Shown here one piece after another: positions 24,436 to 39,565 of a DNA stretch of 64,000 bases. The translations under genes and the position numbers were made by a program. Under the pieces are notes generated by a model, which saw only the letters and a program-made list of their open reading frames with translations, had not been told where the DNA came from and did not search any database. Numbering within the stretch: position 1 is the first letter of the stretch; the number at the start of each line of letters is the position of its first letter. Origin of the DNA: Melastoma dodecandrum (Eukaryota; Streptophyta; Magnoliopsida; Myrtales; Melastomataceae); assembly GCA_029817715.1 (NCBI GenBank), contig JARUPY010000396.1:5890001-5954000 (forward strand), in the 5' to 3' direction.

Positions 24436-25401
24436 TCAGGAGAATTGAACTGAGCTCGTGAAGACCTGGCCGAACGTCCAGTCACCGGAGACGACGTCGG
24501 TGAAGATCCTCGTCTCGCCGTCGGTTGTGGTGACCTGGAAAGAAAGGGACTGCCCGTTCAAGTACTCGTTGGACTGCCAGTTTGCGCCCCAGTTCCTTGA
24601 CATTGTTGTCCACCCAGTCTTTGAACCCTTGATAGATACAGACTGGATCGACCCAGCACCCGCAACGTTGGATATCAACACGAGTTCAAAGTAGTCCTTC
24701 CCATTGACTGTGAATCTCACGCCGCCACGCTTCCGGCAAGGAACCCTGAAGGAAAAGATATGCAAAGTCTGCATAAACAAGGAAGCAGGGGAAGGCTGTG
24801 ATAAACAAGCGCCAGAGTAAGTGGGGGACAAAGTACCTCCGATAAAAGACGGGCACGATCCCGCCCCTATAAATCCCAATCTTCTCCCAGGCAGGCTGAG
24901 CCATGTCAAAGTGCTCCAGCGGAGGGTTGCACCATCCCCCGTTATCATTTGGGAGGTCATAGTTAGGAGGACAGAAGTTGGTCGCGGTGATAGTTACGGA
25001 AACTCCTTTCCTGCACCACTGGGGGTCCGATTTGTAATCGCATATAATCTTGTAGCACTGTCCGCAGGAAGAGCCGTCGTTGAAGAGTGCAGTGCTCAGG
25101 GCAGCCGTCCTCGTCCCATAACCCATCGAGTACAGGTTCCCATATCCACACGCTCCCCCTGCAAACAAAGACACCCCGTTGGTCGGGCAATAAGTTACAG
25201 GAACTCCATTGAAAAAGCAACGTAGACATTGATCCGGCGAAATGAATCACCCATAGTTCCGGAAGCATCAGCCCCGCCATAGAACGTAGCATGAGCTTTC
25301 GTCCAACCGGATGGGGTAAAGGCATGGCCAACGGCACTGAACAAGAAAACCGCTACGGCGGACGCAATCATGGGAGAGGCACATCTGGTTTTTAGCTCCA
25401 T
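24436..25401 (-). CDS. EXPA: Alpha-expansin
   Basis: Secreted cell-wall loosening protein acting non-hydrolytically on cellulose/xyloglucan contacts. Three exons on the minus strand: 25401-25251, 25158-24837 and 24745-24436, 260 residues, the normal length. The N-terminal signal peptide covers about residues 11-29 ([20 protein letters not shown]). The GH45-like domain has [40 protein letters not shown] and the HFD motif in [11 protein letters not shown]. The CBM63-like domain has [36 protein letters not shown] and the final Trp in DWTFGQVF. The conserved Cys series is complete. ATG at 25,401 is used; codons further upstream are not ATG. It is an ordinary intact family member; which subgroup cannot be settled here. 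Confidence 0.95.
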
Positions 25402-26234
25402 TGATGTCTTTCCTCCCAAAGACAAATACTATCTTTTGGTTTGCCTTTGCTTACAACTCCTCAAGGTCGCGTTCCTATTTATAACAAAGTAACTTCAGCT
25501 ATTAACAGAAATGGAAATCAAATTGAACATCTCTTTTAATGATTAATGCTGTGATCGAGATCCAAGTCAGAATATCGCTCTAATAATTTTCCCCCATGTT
25601 CTGCTTTCACAAATCCCACATGGAATTCCCCATAAAAACTGCCGGGAATACATCAAAAAACTCAAAAACAAGGCCTTCTTGCTTCTCAGTTGACTTTATT
25701 TGATAGCACATAGTAAACATCTGATCTATAAGCACCGAATCATAAGGGAATGAGCACAACACCCACATATGCTCACAATCCCTAAGCACATGCATGATGA
25801 TGATTACAATCACTTAAATAAGGAACGTCATCACAAAGTCAAGATCAGACGATACGACAACAAGATTTAGTGTGAAACCGTACAAGGAAGTCCTAACACA
25901 TGACCCGCACATAACCATGTCTCAGGTACAGAACCAAGCAAACCCCTAAAAATAATCACAAAACCGAGCCAACCCAGTCACTCATCCAACACGGGCACGC
26001 AGAATCCTTAGAAAGAAAGAATGTGCTCCTCGGACAAAACTTATGCCGACAGAACACTACCCAGAGATCGTTGCCTACTGCTTTCGCTGGCAAAAATGGA
26101 ATAGCAAAAGACTTTTTGACAAAAGCTACTGAATCTAAGATGGTTACATAAAACATCGCCTAACGGGTGGAAAACAGAAGAAAAAAAGGCTATAAATAAT
26201 ACTCGCAGAAGATGGTCAGAGCACTGGATGGAAG
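25402..26234. other. Intergenic: expansin 5' flank and Alba 3' UTR
   Basis: The left part is the expansin promoter side; the right part is the expected 3' UTR of the Alba gene. No further gene is seen. Confidence 0.5.
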
Positions 26235-28045
26235 TCAAACGGTGTCCTTTGAGGAGTTGAGTGATGCTGTTCCCGCAGGGGCTTGGCTGGGTCCATTTGA
26301 TCTAAATCCACGGCCCCGTCCACGCATTCCTCTGCCACGTCCACGACCTATAACAAGGGAAGAATTAAACGATTCGATTTCAGATAATTTGTCGAATGAA
26401 AGGTGAATTCGTGTGCATCCCTCATTATATATGAGATTGCAATGTCCGTATTTCACTTTATTCATGTTGTATCGCTCAACTCTAGCTATTATGATGCTAA
26501 AGCAGCACATATATGCAATCTCAGTCGGACATCCAGAAATAGAGATTACCACGCCCTGGAGGGGGAGGTTGTTGATTATATACCCCATCTTGGTGCATAT
26601 CCACGGGAGGCCCACTGTACCCATCCCTTCCACGGCCTCGAAAACCACGCCCACGCCCACGACCTCTGCCTCTGGCATAACCTTGTTTCTGGTCCCGGTC
26701 CCAGCCTCCATTGTCATACTCCGTATGGGCGTAACCATTTCCTAACATCAAAATTCTTCAGCTTCAATCTCTATAACTGAATCTAAGATGCACTTGTTTT
26801 CCATTTGAGCTACTTATTTTCATTGTAAATAACGAGTCTTCAAGTGTTTCATAAACAATTGCAGAAAAAACAAACTGAATAGTCAAAACAAAACGAGACC
26901 ATACCTCGACCCCGTGGTCTTCCTCTGCCACCTCGGCCTCTTCCTCGTTCATTCGGCGAGCCTTTAAAGAAAAAAATACAATAAAAATAAAAAATCACAC
27001 TGAGAAGTATGAAAAACTGTCACAAAAGCAACAACATATTGGCTTTTCATTATTTCAAAAGAAATACAAAGAGTTTGTCATAAAAGGAGATATATACCTC
27101 CATCATGATAAATATCCGAGGATGACTTCACCAGTTCAGCAGGTATTGGAGGCTGGTACCTGAAATGATACCAGAAACAACTTAATTACAAACACTGGGA
27201 ATACTCAATCTGAAACCTTAACCATCCAGCGTCCAGTGTATACACTTGTGAGGCACGTGACGGTAGGAAAAGACGACCAAAATTCATGATAACCAAATTA
27301 AAACCAATAATAAAGACAACAATACTCACCCAATAGATGACGGATCCAACTCCTTCTTTGATAGGGAAATAGTAATCATGGACACATGCCTTGTGGTTTC
27401 CAGGCTTCAAAATAAAAATATAACCTTAAAAAATTTCGGAACAAAATAAGCCATCTCAAGTATTACATTCGCACGAAACTTCCAAAAACTATCCATACGT
27501 GACAAGTCCTTCCTCCAGTGGCTCCCATGTGTCGGTAATATCTATGGATCCAATGGAGGTCACTTGATGAACGCCGGGAATCCTTCTCTGATTTTAAAAT
27601 AATTGCAGAAGAAAGCAAATCTTAAGCTCACAGAAAAAAAAAAAACAAACCGCCGAAACAATAAAACAAAAGAACACTGAGTAACGAAACAGAGACGACC
27701 TTAATCAGCTCCACGATTGTGACAGTTTTGTTGATCGCCCTCCCCATGGCCTTAAACATGATTTCCCTGTCTTTCTCCTGGAAAAAACATCCCAAACGAG
27801 CCAACACAACGAATGAACGCCGTATCCCAAACCTAAAATAACTAGAGGACAAGGAAACACTAATCTCGGTCATTTTGGACAGGGTTCCAACAAAAGCGAT
27901 GGGCTCAGGTGGTTGGATTCACCTGAAGCAAGTTCATGGCGTAGGTGATGTAACTGCGCATCCTTCCCTGGCTGGTAATCCTAATCTCGTTCTCGTCGAT
28001 GGGAGTCTCCTCCCGAGGCTTCTCCACCCTCTGGTAACGATCCAT
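26235..28045 (-). CDS. Alba-domain RNA/DNA-binding protein with RGG tail
   Basis: Plant Alba proteins bind RNA (and R-loops or DNA) and join ribonucleoprotein granules. Eight exons on the minus strand: 28045-27923, 27777-27700, 27587-27499, 27404-27330, 27159-27098, 26961-26905, 26741-26550 and 26347-26235, 262 residues; every join keeps frame. The Alba fold covers residues about 15-110: ENEIRITSQGRMRSYITYAM, KAMGRAINKTVTIVELIK, RRIPGVHQVTSIGS, DTWEPLEEGLVT and the ETTRHVSMITISLSKK strand. After IGYQPP the protein becomes an RGG/GR-rich tail (exons 6-8) with GRGRGRGRGFRGRGRDGYSG and a final GRGFRSNGPSQ, typical of the long Alba class (RPP20/RPP25-related). A (GGA)n run lies in the 5' UTR. Only GT-AG introns were needed. 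Ends with an unremarkable SSKDTV. Confidence 0.93.
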
Positions 28046-28059
28046 CTCCTTCCCACCTC

Positions 28060-28094
28060 TTCTCCTCCTCCTCCTCCTCCTCCTCCTCCTCCCC
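28060..28094 (+). repeat. (CTC)n microsatellite in the Alba 5' UTR
   Basis: A run of about eleven CTC/TCC units; on the transcribed strand it is a purine (GGA)n tract just upstream of the Alba start codon. Such tracts are length-polymorphic. Confidence 0.9.
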
Positions 28095-28536
28095 ACTAAT
28101 ACCCAAGGCACAAAGACTGGATTTTTGGATTACCTTACCCGGCTTTGGTCGCGGTGACGACTGTGGAGTGTTTGTGTTTGTGTGAGAGAGAGATTTGAGC
28201 TTTCCCTGAAAGAAGCTCCAACCGTCTGATATCCGTTGGCTTTATATAGTCGGCGCAGTTCCACTGATTCCACCCCCACCACAAAAAATAACTGACTGAC
28301 ATGACACCCCCCCCCCCCCCAACCACCCAAAAACAAACCCTACCATAATGGGCCGGGCCGAATGAAACCTAGGACCGGTCCATTACTATTGAGCTTGGGC
28401 CATATCCATTAAATGCTGACCATATTGTTTATTGATTTTGAGAGATGTCGAAGTCGCCGGTGGCTTTCGCTAATCCGGCTGAATTTTTCATTTATACAGC
28501 GACTGTATCTCGACTAGGCTACTGATTGAAATTCGT

Positions 28537-29953
28537 TTATTGCCGATACAATGCATGTTTCTCGGTTGCCCCCCCTCGTGAGGAGATCAGTGGATCGATT
28601 ATGTTCTTCCATCTGCTGACATGCATTGGGGATTCCGTATCGGATAGGAGGATGCTGTTTACAAAGAAGAACGGCGCTCCGTAAACCCCTCTAGATGCGG
28701 TATACTGCAAAAACGTGAGGATATTTGGACTGGGATTTAATCGGCAACGGGAATCAGAAAAAGCAATACGATTGTGAATGACGGGCGTGAATGCTCGGCT
28801 CACCTTGAAAGATAATCTGGTCGTGAGTTCAGTTTGAATGTTGCGGAACCCTGACAGGACGGCAGCGCGGTGGCGTTCCCCTAGCACCCTGGTAGCAAAG
28901 TCAGCAATCTGATCCACCACCGATGCCTTTGACATGCTGGAAGTTTTAGAATTGTAAAACTTTTCCTGCATTCATTTCAGAAACATCAAACTTGTCGGTC
29001 CTGGATAACCCAGATAGCTGCAATATGCAAACAAATAGACGGTGGGAGTATCTGATGCCCGACCCGAGTGGTAATGCAGGAAGATTCACCAGCAAAGAAT
29101 GAACAGACAAGAGGCATATGCAGATTACTTGGGCAGTGAACTGCTTAGAAGAACGAACTAAAAAACCAACCTGCTCCTTGAAGAACAACTCCAGCAAAGG
29201 AAAAGTAGCGGAGGCATTTAGCGTGTCCACAATGTGCAAAGCGCGAGATGCACCATAGGAGTTGTCATGGTAACTGCATTCAAGCAAAAAAGTAATAATG
29301 TGCAATGGAACTGCCATCCACCCGTATTAACAAAACACTCCCCAATCACAACTAGAGGACAAGCTTGGAAGTAGTATATGAGGATGCCAATTCAGGACTC
29401 GGCCTTTGATCTTACCACTGTCTATCTGTTAAAAAAGCCCTCCAACAGTAGTAATCTTTTGATATGTCAGGCCAAAGAGCAAAATTCACCTAGCCACGGG
29501 AGAACCTAACTTAACACACTGGGAGACGAAATCCGCAATTCATCGGCTAACTACACACCCACACACTCGTGGCCTCGTCCCCCTAAGCGAACAACCAAAG
29601 ACAATCACCAGAAAGCATCACAACCATGAAACCCAGAAAAAAATGCGATCTTGATGAGGGGAAATTCCCGCGTACGGTAAGGGGAAGAGATGGACGACGA
29701 GCCAAACCCGAGTGCCGTAGTAATCGAGGGCTTCCTTGAGGGGGCCCCATGCGTCGGCGCTGTCTGGGCAAATCGGGTCGAAGAAGGCCTCGATCTTGAT
29801 GGTGTCGGAGTCAACGGCGTGGTCGGAGTAGACGAACCCGTAGGCCTTCGCGGGAGCCGAGGCGCGGACGCGGGAAGTCAAGTAGTGGAGGGCGATGACT
29901 GAGGAGAAGGAGAGGAAGGCCAAGGTTAGGACGGCGCTCGTCCTCGTCGCCAT
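28537..29953 (-). CDS. Thioredoxin-fold (DsbA-like) secreted or ER protein
   Basis: Member of a plant thioredoxin-superfamily group of unknown role. Four exons on the minus strand: 29953-29676, 29273-29171, 28965-28804 and 28704-28537, 236 residues, frames joining exactly. A hydrophobic N-terminal segment (residues 6-24, AVLTLAFLSFSSVIALHYL) is a signal peptide or anchor. The fold starts with SDTIKIEAFFDPICPDSADA; the position of the CxxC active site reads CPDS, with only one Cys, so a classical dithiol mechanism is unlikely. Further family blocks are VVHLFPLPYHDNSYGASRAL, LNASATFPLLELFFKEQEKF and SRGVYGAPFFFVNSILLSD. No Cys is seen in the last three blocks. Introns are GT-AG. The product looks complete. 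Confidence 0.88.
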
Positions 29954-30341
29954 TGATTTCGGTTGGCGACGATCGGGAACGTGGCGTGTCGTATGTTTGG
30001 TCGGAAGATGACGGAGACACGTAGGCATGTGGGGGCGTGAGATCTTGTCCGCTCTACTTTTCCATAAAACACAGTTTGTCTGAACCGGAACTGATGTTAA
30101 AACTCCATTTTAAGCAGACGACGGCGAGTTTCCAGAGTTTTGTTACTGATTAGGGGTAAAAATATTTTATCTTAATTTATTTTAGATTTTATAAAGTTTG
30201 CTTTTTAAATAATATTTCTCCGAATTTAGTGTTAAAGAATTCGATTTTTTTAAAAGCAAAATTATGATCCGTATTTCGTTCTAAGAAGGCAATTTTAGTA
30301 AAAACTTTAAAAAGATGAGCGCTTTCTCACGATAATAAAAA
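29954..30341. other. Intergenic, thioredoxin-fold gene promoter side
   Basis: AT-rich; nothing else recognised. Confidence 0.45.
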
Positions 30342-31127
30342 TTAGGCCAAATTATTAAATATATTCTAAACTTTGACATTTTTCGATTTAGCCTAACATT
30401 TGAAAAATATCCTCTTATATCCCAACGTTAGACCGTTATCTCTATTATATCATCCGTTACTAACGGAGTTCTACATGGCGCTAACGTAGCAATTAATGTC
30501 GTTATTGCCACGTTTTATCTATTTTTTTCTTCAGGCTAAAGTATCAAATATATCCTAAACTTTGTCACTTTTTTTCTAATTTAGCCTAACATTTGAAAAA
30601 TATCCCCTTACATCCCAACGTTGGACTGTTATATTCATCATATAATCTGTAGTCGTCCCCAATACGAACAAATATTGTAATAGATTTTTTTAGCTATTAT
30701 GAACAACAAATTGTAATTGTTATAATTATAGTAAAAGTTAAATGTTTTAAACATATTCATGATTCCTAAAATTTTAGGACATGTCCACGCAAACACATTG
30801 TTAGTGTGGACCGCTAACATAGAATATAATGAAGATAACGGCTCAATGTCGGAAGGTAATTTGATATTTTTCAAATGTTATGCTAAATTGGAAAAAAAAT
30901 GTCAAAGTTTTGGATATATTTGATAATTTATTATGAAGAAAAAAATATTAAACGTGAAGTTTATGGTGTTAACTGCCATGTCAGCACCACGCAGGACTCC
31001 GTTAGCGGAGACGGCTAACTGACGATATAATTGAGATAACGGTCAAACGTCGGGATATAAGAGGATATTGTTAGGCTAAATTCGAAAAAAAAAACTTCAA
31101 AGCTTATATATTTGATATTTGGCCTAA
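30342..31127. mobile_element. Foldback (inverted-repeat) element, MITE-like, about 790 bp
   Basis: The ends read TTAGGCCAAAT at 30,342 and ATTTGGCCTAA ending at 31,127, and the arms are inverted copies of each other for well over 100 bp. The left arm has ATATATTCTAAACTTTG, TTTAGCCTAACATTTGAAAA, ATATCCCAACG, CCGTTA and CTAACGGAGTTCTACATGGC; the right arm has the reverse complements of these in reverse order (31,122 back to about 30,965). No ORF. The target duplication is unclear because both flanks are A/T-rich. A second copy of the same family sits inside (30,534-30,932). Confidence 0.75.
30534..30932. mobile_element. Inner copy of the foldback element, nested
   Basis: Begins GGCTAAAGTATCAAATATAT and ends near ATATATTTGATAATTTATT; the arms (30,534-30,650 and 30,820-30,932) repeat the same motif series as the outer element, inverted. 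The middle is AT-rich without ORF. It splits the stem of the outer element, which implies a later insertion of a sibling copy. Confidence 0.6.
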
Positions 31128-31782
31128 AAATTAAAAATCCAAACTCTAAGACACCATTGAACAACTGAAGTCCCCGGTTGTGCTCCGAAGAAAGCTCTCG
31201 ATTCGAGAGTATAAGATTCGTTGGGACATAACTGTTCTCCATTTCGGAGCGTGCGCGGCCTCTAACAAAAGCCCAAATCATTTATGGGCTTAGCCGATGT
31301 TTTAAAGGCCCAATTAGGTGAATGAACATATACAAAGATAGAGAAAGTGGGGGCATGAATCAACACTTCACAGCAAGCTTTCTTTCTCCTTTATTTGGGT
31401 GTAGATATTTGCTTTCAGACACACATTTCCACCTGTAAGAGCGCACTCATGTCATTCCATTCCAAGGTAAAAGGCAAGAAGCTAAGGAAGAAAAGAAAGT
31501 GAATGTGTGCAAGCATGAGATGAGAGGCAAAGAACAACACAAAACCCATTTGTCAAAGCAAAGCAAAGCACCCACCCACCAAGAACAACCAAAATTATCT
31601 TTACACAATTTGACATTCAAGACCCAAACTATCATATCTCAAATTAAATAAACACTTTCTTATAAGTTGTTGATGACAGAAGCCTATCTTATACATTCAT
31701 GCTCATCAGAAAAACTGCATCATCTTTTCATCCTTGGTTGGCATCATCTTCCTTTTCGCTTTCAGGACCGCATTCAGACAAC
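31128..31782. other. CDPK promoter side
   Basis: AT-rich sequence upstream of the CDPK start. No other gene is supported; pyrimidine tracts near 31,380 and 31,720 may belong to the 5' UTR. Confidence 0.4.
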
Positions 31783-34242
<2,460 letters not shown>

Positions 34243-34794
34243 ATCGGACTACCAAAATGCGATCAATGTATTGATTTCCGAGAGCGGAAGCGTTTACAGC
34301 AACGACCAGCTGATTATTATTATTATTATTATTATTTTAATAGATACCTCCCCTCTCCTTAGTTGTTTGTGGGCCCATGAATCCAAGCCCATATTCCTTC
34401 GAATGAGCCCAATATGAAATTGGGCTGTAAACCCAAACAAGCGCAGGCCCATAAACCCAAATTTTATTCCTCATATTCTGATGTTGTAAAGTAACAGCTC
34501 TCTGACAAGTCGGAGGTTTCCTTTCCCTTTCGAAACGCTGAGTATTTTGTGTCTTGTGTTTATTTTTTTATGGCCCCTTGTCGTAAATGTGTTTGGTTAG
34601 ACCGTGTGGTGTTGGAAGTCAACTTTGACAAATATTATTTAGAGTTAGACATTGCAAAGTTTTTTTTTTTTTTATAACTCAGAGACAGAAGCTTTGCTCG
34701 ACTGAGATTTAGTATATTTTCTTTAGGATGGTTATCCTGTAATGACCAGGTAAGCTTTGCTCGACTCAGAGACCGGATAAACGGACGCGATTGT
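34243..34794. other. CDPK 3' flank with (ATT)n microsatellite
   Basis: An (ATT)n run lies at about 34,312-34,337. A short direct repeat AAGCTTTGCTCGACT occurs near 34,688 and 34,752. No gene is seen. The last five bases, ATTGT, are the left target duplication of copia-1. Confidence 0.6.
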
Positions 34795-34994
34795 TATTAA
34801 GGAAATGATATATTCCTCGATATTATCCGATATTCGGTCGGATTTGTTTGTTAGTAGTTGCATGATTCTAGCCATGTAATTAGGGGATTTGGTATTTTGC
34901 TTTCCTGTAATCCCTCAAGGGAAAACCCTATATATGTACACATCTCTTCATCAATAAAGATATGACAAATAGTTAAATCATCGTCATTTTCTCA
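34795..34994 (+). repeat. 5' LTR of copia-1
   Basis: 200 bp, starting TATTAAGGAAATG and ending CATTTTCTCA; a TATATA-like sequence lies near 34,930. Four differences from the 3' copy. Confidence 0.95.
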
Positions 34995-35006
34995 TGGTAT
35001 CAGAGC
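34995..35006 (+). other. Primer-binding site (initiator tRNA-Met) of copia-1
   Basis: TGGTATCAGAGC, the standard copia minus-strand primer site, immediately after the LTR. Confidence 0.93.
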
Positions 35007-35037
35007 GGTAGATCTCTGAGACACGTATTCACCAAGA

Positions 35038-38000
35038 ATGTCAAATCGCAGCGACACCAGCAGCGATGACGATCGCAAACCCACAGGGTCATCACGAAGG
35101 CGGAGCGGCAAGTCGAGGCAAGAAGAGATACCGTCCGTATATCGACTTAGCACCTCGGATAGCCCGGGCAACCATCTGATCGCGTGCCTCCTGAATGGCG
35201 ACAACTACCTCACCTGGTCTCGTGCGATGACGAACGCACTGAGAGCCAAGAACAAGCTTTCGTTTGTGGACGGAACACTGAAAAAACCCAAAGAGGACGA
35301 TCCCCTTTTAGAGCACTGGGAAGTTTGCAACTCCATGATTATTGGATGGTTCCTCAACACGATGCAAGACGACTTACAGACCGTCTTCGTTGGGGAAACT
35401 GATGCTCAAAACCTGTGGGCAAACCTTAAGCAGAGTTTCGCCCGTGGAAATCAAGCTCGGATCTTCCAATTGAAGACCGAGATCTGGATGCTTCGACAAG
35501 GGGCAATGACTGTCTCACAGTATTTTTCGAAAGTGAAATTGCTGTACGACGAGCTCGAGAATTACAGGCACAAGTGGGGGTGTCACTACGGAGATGGAGC
35601 TAAGATCGCCGCGGAATGTGAAGCCGATAAAGAGTACCAATTCTTGATGGGTCTGAACCCGGAGTATGGTACAGTTTGTTCTAATTTGTTGAGCTGAGAG
35701 GCTATGCCAACGATGAATCAGCTGCTGAATGCTATCAGCGAGGAGGAAACGCAGAGAGTCGTTGCGAGCACGGTGACCCGAGCTCGGGATGCCGGAAACG
35801 AAGTTGCCTTTGCGGTACGAGGCACGAACGACACGCCAAGCGAGGGGGAGCCGCAACAGATCTGGAGAACCGGACAAATATTGTGATTTTTGCGGGAAGC
35901 CGAATCACGACATCATCGATTGCTGGAGCAAAAATGGAGTCCCGGAATGGGGCATGGAGCAAAGGCGGCAGCGGGCTGAGCAGGGATGGCCCCACTCCAA
36001 AGCAGTCCAGGGAGGAAGCAGCAGGGACTCCAGAAGGGAATCGGGCCAGCCACAGGCCCAGACGAGAGCTGGAGGACCGCAGGCCCGGACGAGGGCCGGC
36101 AACAGAGAGGAGAACAGGGCCGGGCTGATCCATGCAAATGCGGCCCGCGCTGCTGATCAAAAGAAAGACGACGATCCTGACGAACATCCGCTGATCGGTA
36201 ACATTTCTCATTCGTTATATTTAAAGGGGGAATGGATACTCGACACGGGTGCCTCACGACATATCGCCGGATGCCTCGATCTCTTCGTGGAATCATCTCC
36301 CGTTTCCGAAGAACTACCAATTTCCATTCCCGATGGAAATACGCTGCGGGCAACACGCATCGGGACGGTTCAGATTGGCAGCTCCCTTTTCCTTCCTAAC
36401 GTCCTATTTGTTCCGGAATTTAATTGCAATCTCATATCTGTGATGCAATTACTCGACGATTGGAATTGTTATGTGACTATTCGTTCTTCATCATGCCTTA
36501 TTCAGGACTGCATCTCGAAGAGGACGATTGGAGTGGGTGAACGGAAAAGGGGGGTCCTATACTTGCGACGAGTGGAGATCACTTCTTCCGCGTACAAAGC
36601 AACCACGTCTTCGGAAAGTGAGCTTTGGCATCGGCGACTTGGTCATCCCTCGCGCACCATACCTATTCGGGGTATTCCTTATTCAGATCAAAAGTCCAAT
36701 AAAGAGTGTGATGTGTGCCTACGAGCTAAACAAACACGGTCTCGGTTTTCCTTGAGTATGAATACAGCAGCTTCTCCATTTGAACTTATACACTGTGACA
36801 TTTGGGGTCCGTACAAAACCCCGTCATCTACTGGTGCTCGTTACTTCCTAACCATTGTGGACGATTATAGTCGTGGCGTTTGGTTATATATGCTGCATGA
36901 AAAATCAGGGGCGCCCCAATCTTTGATCAGCTTCTGCAATATGGTCCGGAACCAATTCGGGCATGGGATCAAACGGGTGCGTAGTGATAATGGCTTGGAG
37001 TTTTTATCGACAACAATACAGGACTCCTTTTCCGAACGAGGAATCATGCATGAGACGTCGTGCGTCGACACGCCGCAACAAAATGGACGGGTGGAGCGCA
37101 AGCATCGACATATTCTGAACATCGCTCGGGCTCTCCTACTCCAAGCTAGTCTTCCGGTTCGGTTTTGGGGAGAGTGCGTTGCAACTGCGGCACATCTTAT
37201 TAATGTGACGCCCACACCTCTACTTGGAGACAAGAGTCCGTATGAAGTCCTATTCGGCAAGCCTCCTACTTATTCCAATCTTAAGGTCTTTGGGTCATTA
37301 TGTTACGCCCACAATCGTCCCCGTGTCCGAGATAAATTTGCGGAGCGCTCACGCCGGTGCATCTTTCTCGGTTATCCTCATGGAAAGAAAGGTTGGCGTG
37401 TCTACGACTTGAAAACCGAGGAATTCTTTGTATCCCGAGACGTCCGCTTCTGTGAAGATGTTTTCCCGTACTCGGATTCCCCTCCCTTGGCACCACCGAA
37501 TGATCAGACGCCGTTGTTCACGGATCCGGCCGGTCCGGTTCACGCCACAGCTGGCGGCTCGGCTCCTTCCAGTCCGCCTCAGCCCGGACCGAACTCTTCA
37601 GGAGACTCCACTGCTGGACGTCACGAGCGTGCTTCAGATTCGGCCCGGGAAGATGGGCCACGCACACAGCTTCAGCCCGCCCGGACTCCAACCTCAGTTC
37701 CCAGCTCGGACAGCCCACCTGATAGACACAGGGCCTCCAGCTTTGGTCCGCCGGACAGGGGGCCTTCATCTACCGACCTTCAGTCCCAGTCCGCACCGCA
37801 CTCGGGCCACGACGCTACTGCGGATCCAGTCTCCCCCAGACCAGCTCGGAAACGGCTACCTCCGGGATATCTCCGCGATTATGTCCACTCGGTCGGATGC
37901 CCCACCCCCCTACTCCATCACCGACTCCCTCGTCCTCTTCCGGTACGTCCTATCCCATCGAGCATCACTTGTGTTATTCAAAATTTAACGCCGGTCACAA

Positions 38001-39558
38001 GGCTTTCCTAGCTGCCATTGATTCCGACTCGGAGCCCCAGTCATACCACGCCGCTGCCCGAGACCCTCGGTGGAGGACAGCCATGGATGAGGAGATTCGA
38101 GCTCTCGAGGCTAACAAAACTTGGAGCATACAACCACTTCCTTGTGGGAAGAAGGCGATTGGATGTAAATGGGTCTATAAGGTGAAACGTCGAGCCGATG
38201 GGAGTATTGAACGCTACAAAGCCCGCCTCGTGGCTAAGGGCTTTACACAGGTAGAGGGCGTTGACTTTCACGACACTTTTGCACCAGTTGCTAAGTTGGT
38301 GACGGTTCGCTGTCTATTAACTGTGGCTGTTGCGAAAGGCTGGGACATACATCAGATGGATGTCCACAACACATTTCTTCACGATGACCTGGACGAGGAA
38401 GTCTACATGAAGCTCCCTCCGGGTTTTGACTCCCCTCGACCGGATAGTGTCTGCCGCTTGCGGAAATCTCTTTACGGCTTACGGCAAGCCTCTCGAAATT
38501 GGTATGAGAAATTTGCCACTTCCCTGCTTGATTACGGTTTCACTCAATCCGGCTCCGACCACTCTTTATTCACATGGAAGCGTGGCGAAGTGTTCTTGGG
38601 CGTCCTTGTATATGTCGACGACCTCATCATCGTCAGCAACAATTCTCGTCAGTGTGATTCCTTCAAGTTATATTTGGACCGTTGTTTCCGCATTAAAGAC
38701 TTAGGACCGTTGAGGTTCTTTCTTGGCATTGAGGTCACACGCACAGACTCCGGTTTATTCCTCACACAACGCAAGTACGTCCTAGACATTCTTTCTGAGT
38801 GTGGGATACTTGGTTGCCGCCCATCGTCGTTTCCCATCGACCAGCGCCATCAGCTACAAGTTAGCTCCAGTCCATTACTTGCCGACCCGGTTCGCTACCG
38901 CCGACTCGTCGGGCGGTTGATTTACCTCACCATCACGCGACCGGAACTCAGTTATTCCTTTCACGTTTTGGCCCAGTTTATGTAGGCTCCTCGCCAGGAT
39001 CATTGGGATGCCGCCATACGTCTTCTTCGTTATTTGAAGTCCTCCCCCGGCCAGGGCCTCCTCCTTGAGCCGCAGTCCTTAAATCTTGCCGCCTACTATG
39101 ACTCTGATTGGGCCAGCTGCCCGATCACGCGACGTTCTGTGACAGGTTATTTCATTACCCTTGGTGGATGCCCGGTGTCATGGAAAACCAAGAAGCAGAA
39201 CATTGTCTCACGTTCGTCCGCTGAGGCCGAGTACCGATCCATGGCCGCCGCCGTCAGCGAGATCTTGTGGCTCCGCGGCCTCCTCGCTTCTCTCGGCATT
39301 CGACCTGTCTCCTCCACTTGCCTTTTCTGTGACAATCAGGCCGCTTTACACATTGCTGCGAACCCGGTTTTCCACGAACGTACCAAGCACATTGATTGTC
39401 ATTTCGTTCGCGATCACATTCGCTCCGGGGTTGTCCACACATCGCACATTTCCACTCAGTTGCAGTTGGTGGACATCTTCACCAAAGCTCTCGGTCGGGA
39501 TCGCTTCCATTTTCTTCTCACCAAGTTGGGCATTCGTGACCTTCATGCTCCAACTTGA
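35038..39558 (+). pseudogene. copia-1 gag-pol, interrupted
   Basis: Gag begins at 35,038 (MSNRSDTSSDDD) with the copia gag core (GDNYLTWSRAMTNAL). TGA at 35,695-35,697 interrupts it and a frameshift follows near 35,850. The zinc knuckle CDFCGKPNHDIIDC, protease WILDTGASRH, GAG-pre-integrase ELWHRRLGH, and integrase core ([16 protein letters not shown], the Glu in NGRVERKH) read in the second frame to about 37,900. A second frameshift lies at a C-run near 37,905; RT (IGCKWVYKVK, QMDVHNTFL, YVDDLIIV) and RNase H (AAYYDSDWASCPITRRS, RTKHIDCHFVRD) return to the first frame with a TAG at 38,983-38,985. The coding region ends at 39,558. Four lesions in all; no functional polyprotein can be made. 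Confidence 0.93.
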
Positions 39559-39565
39559 GGGGGAG

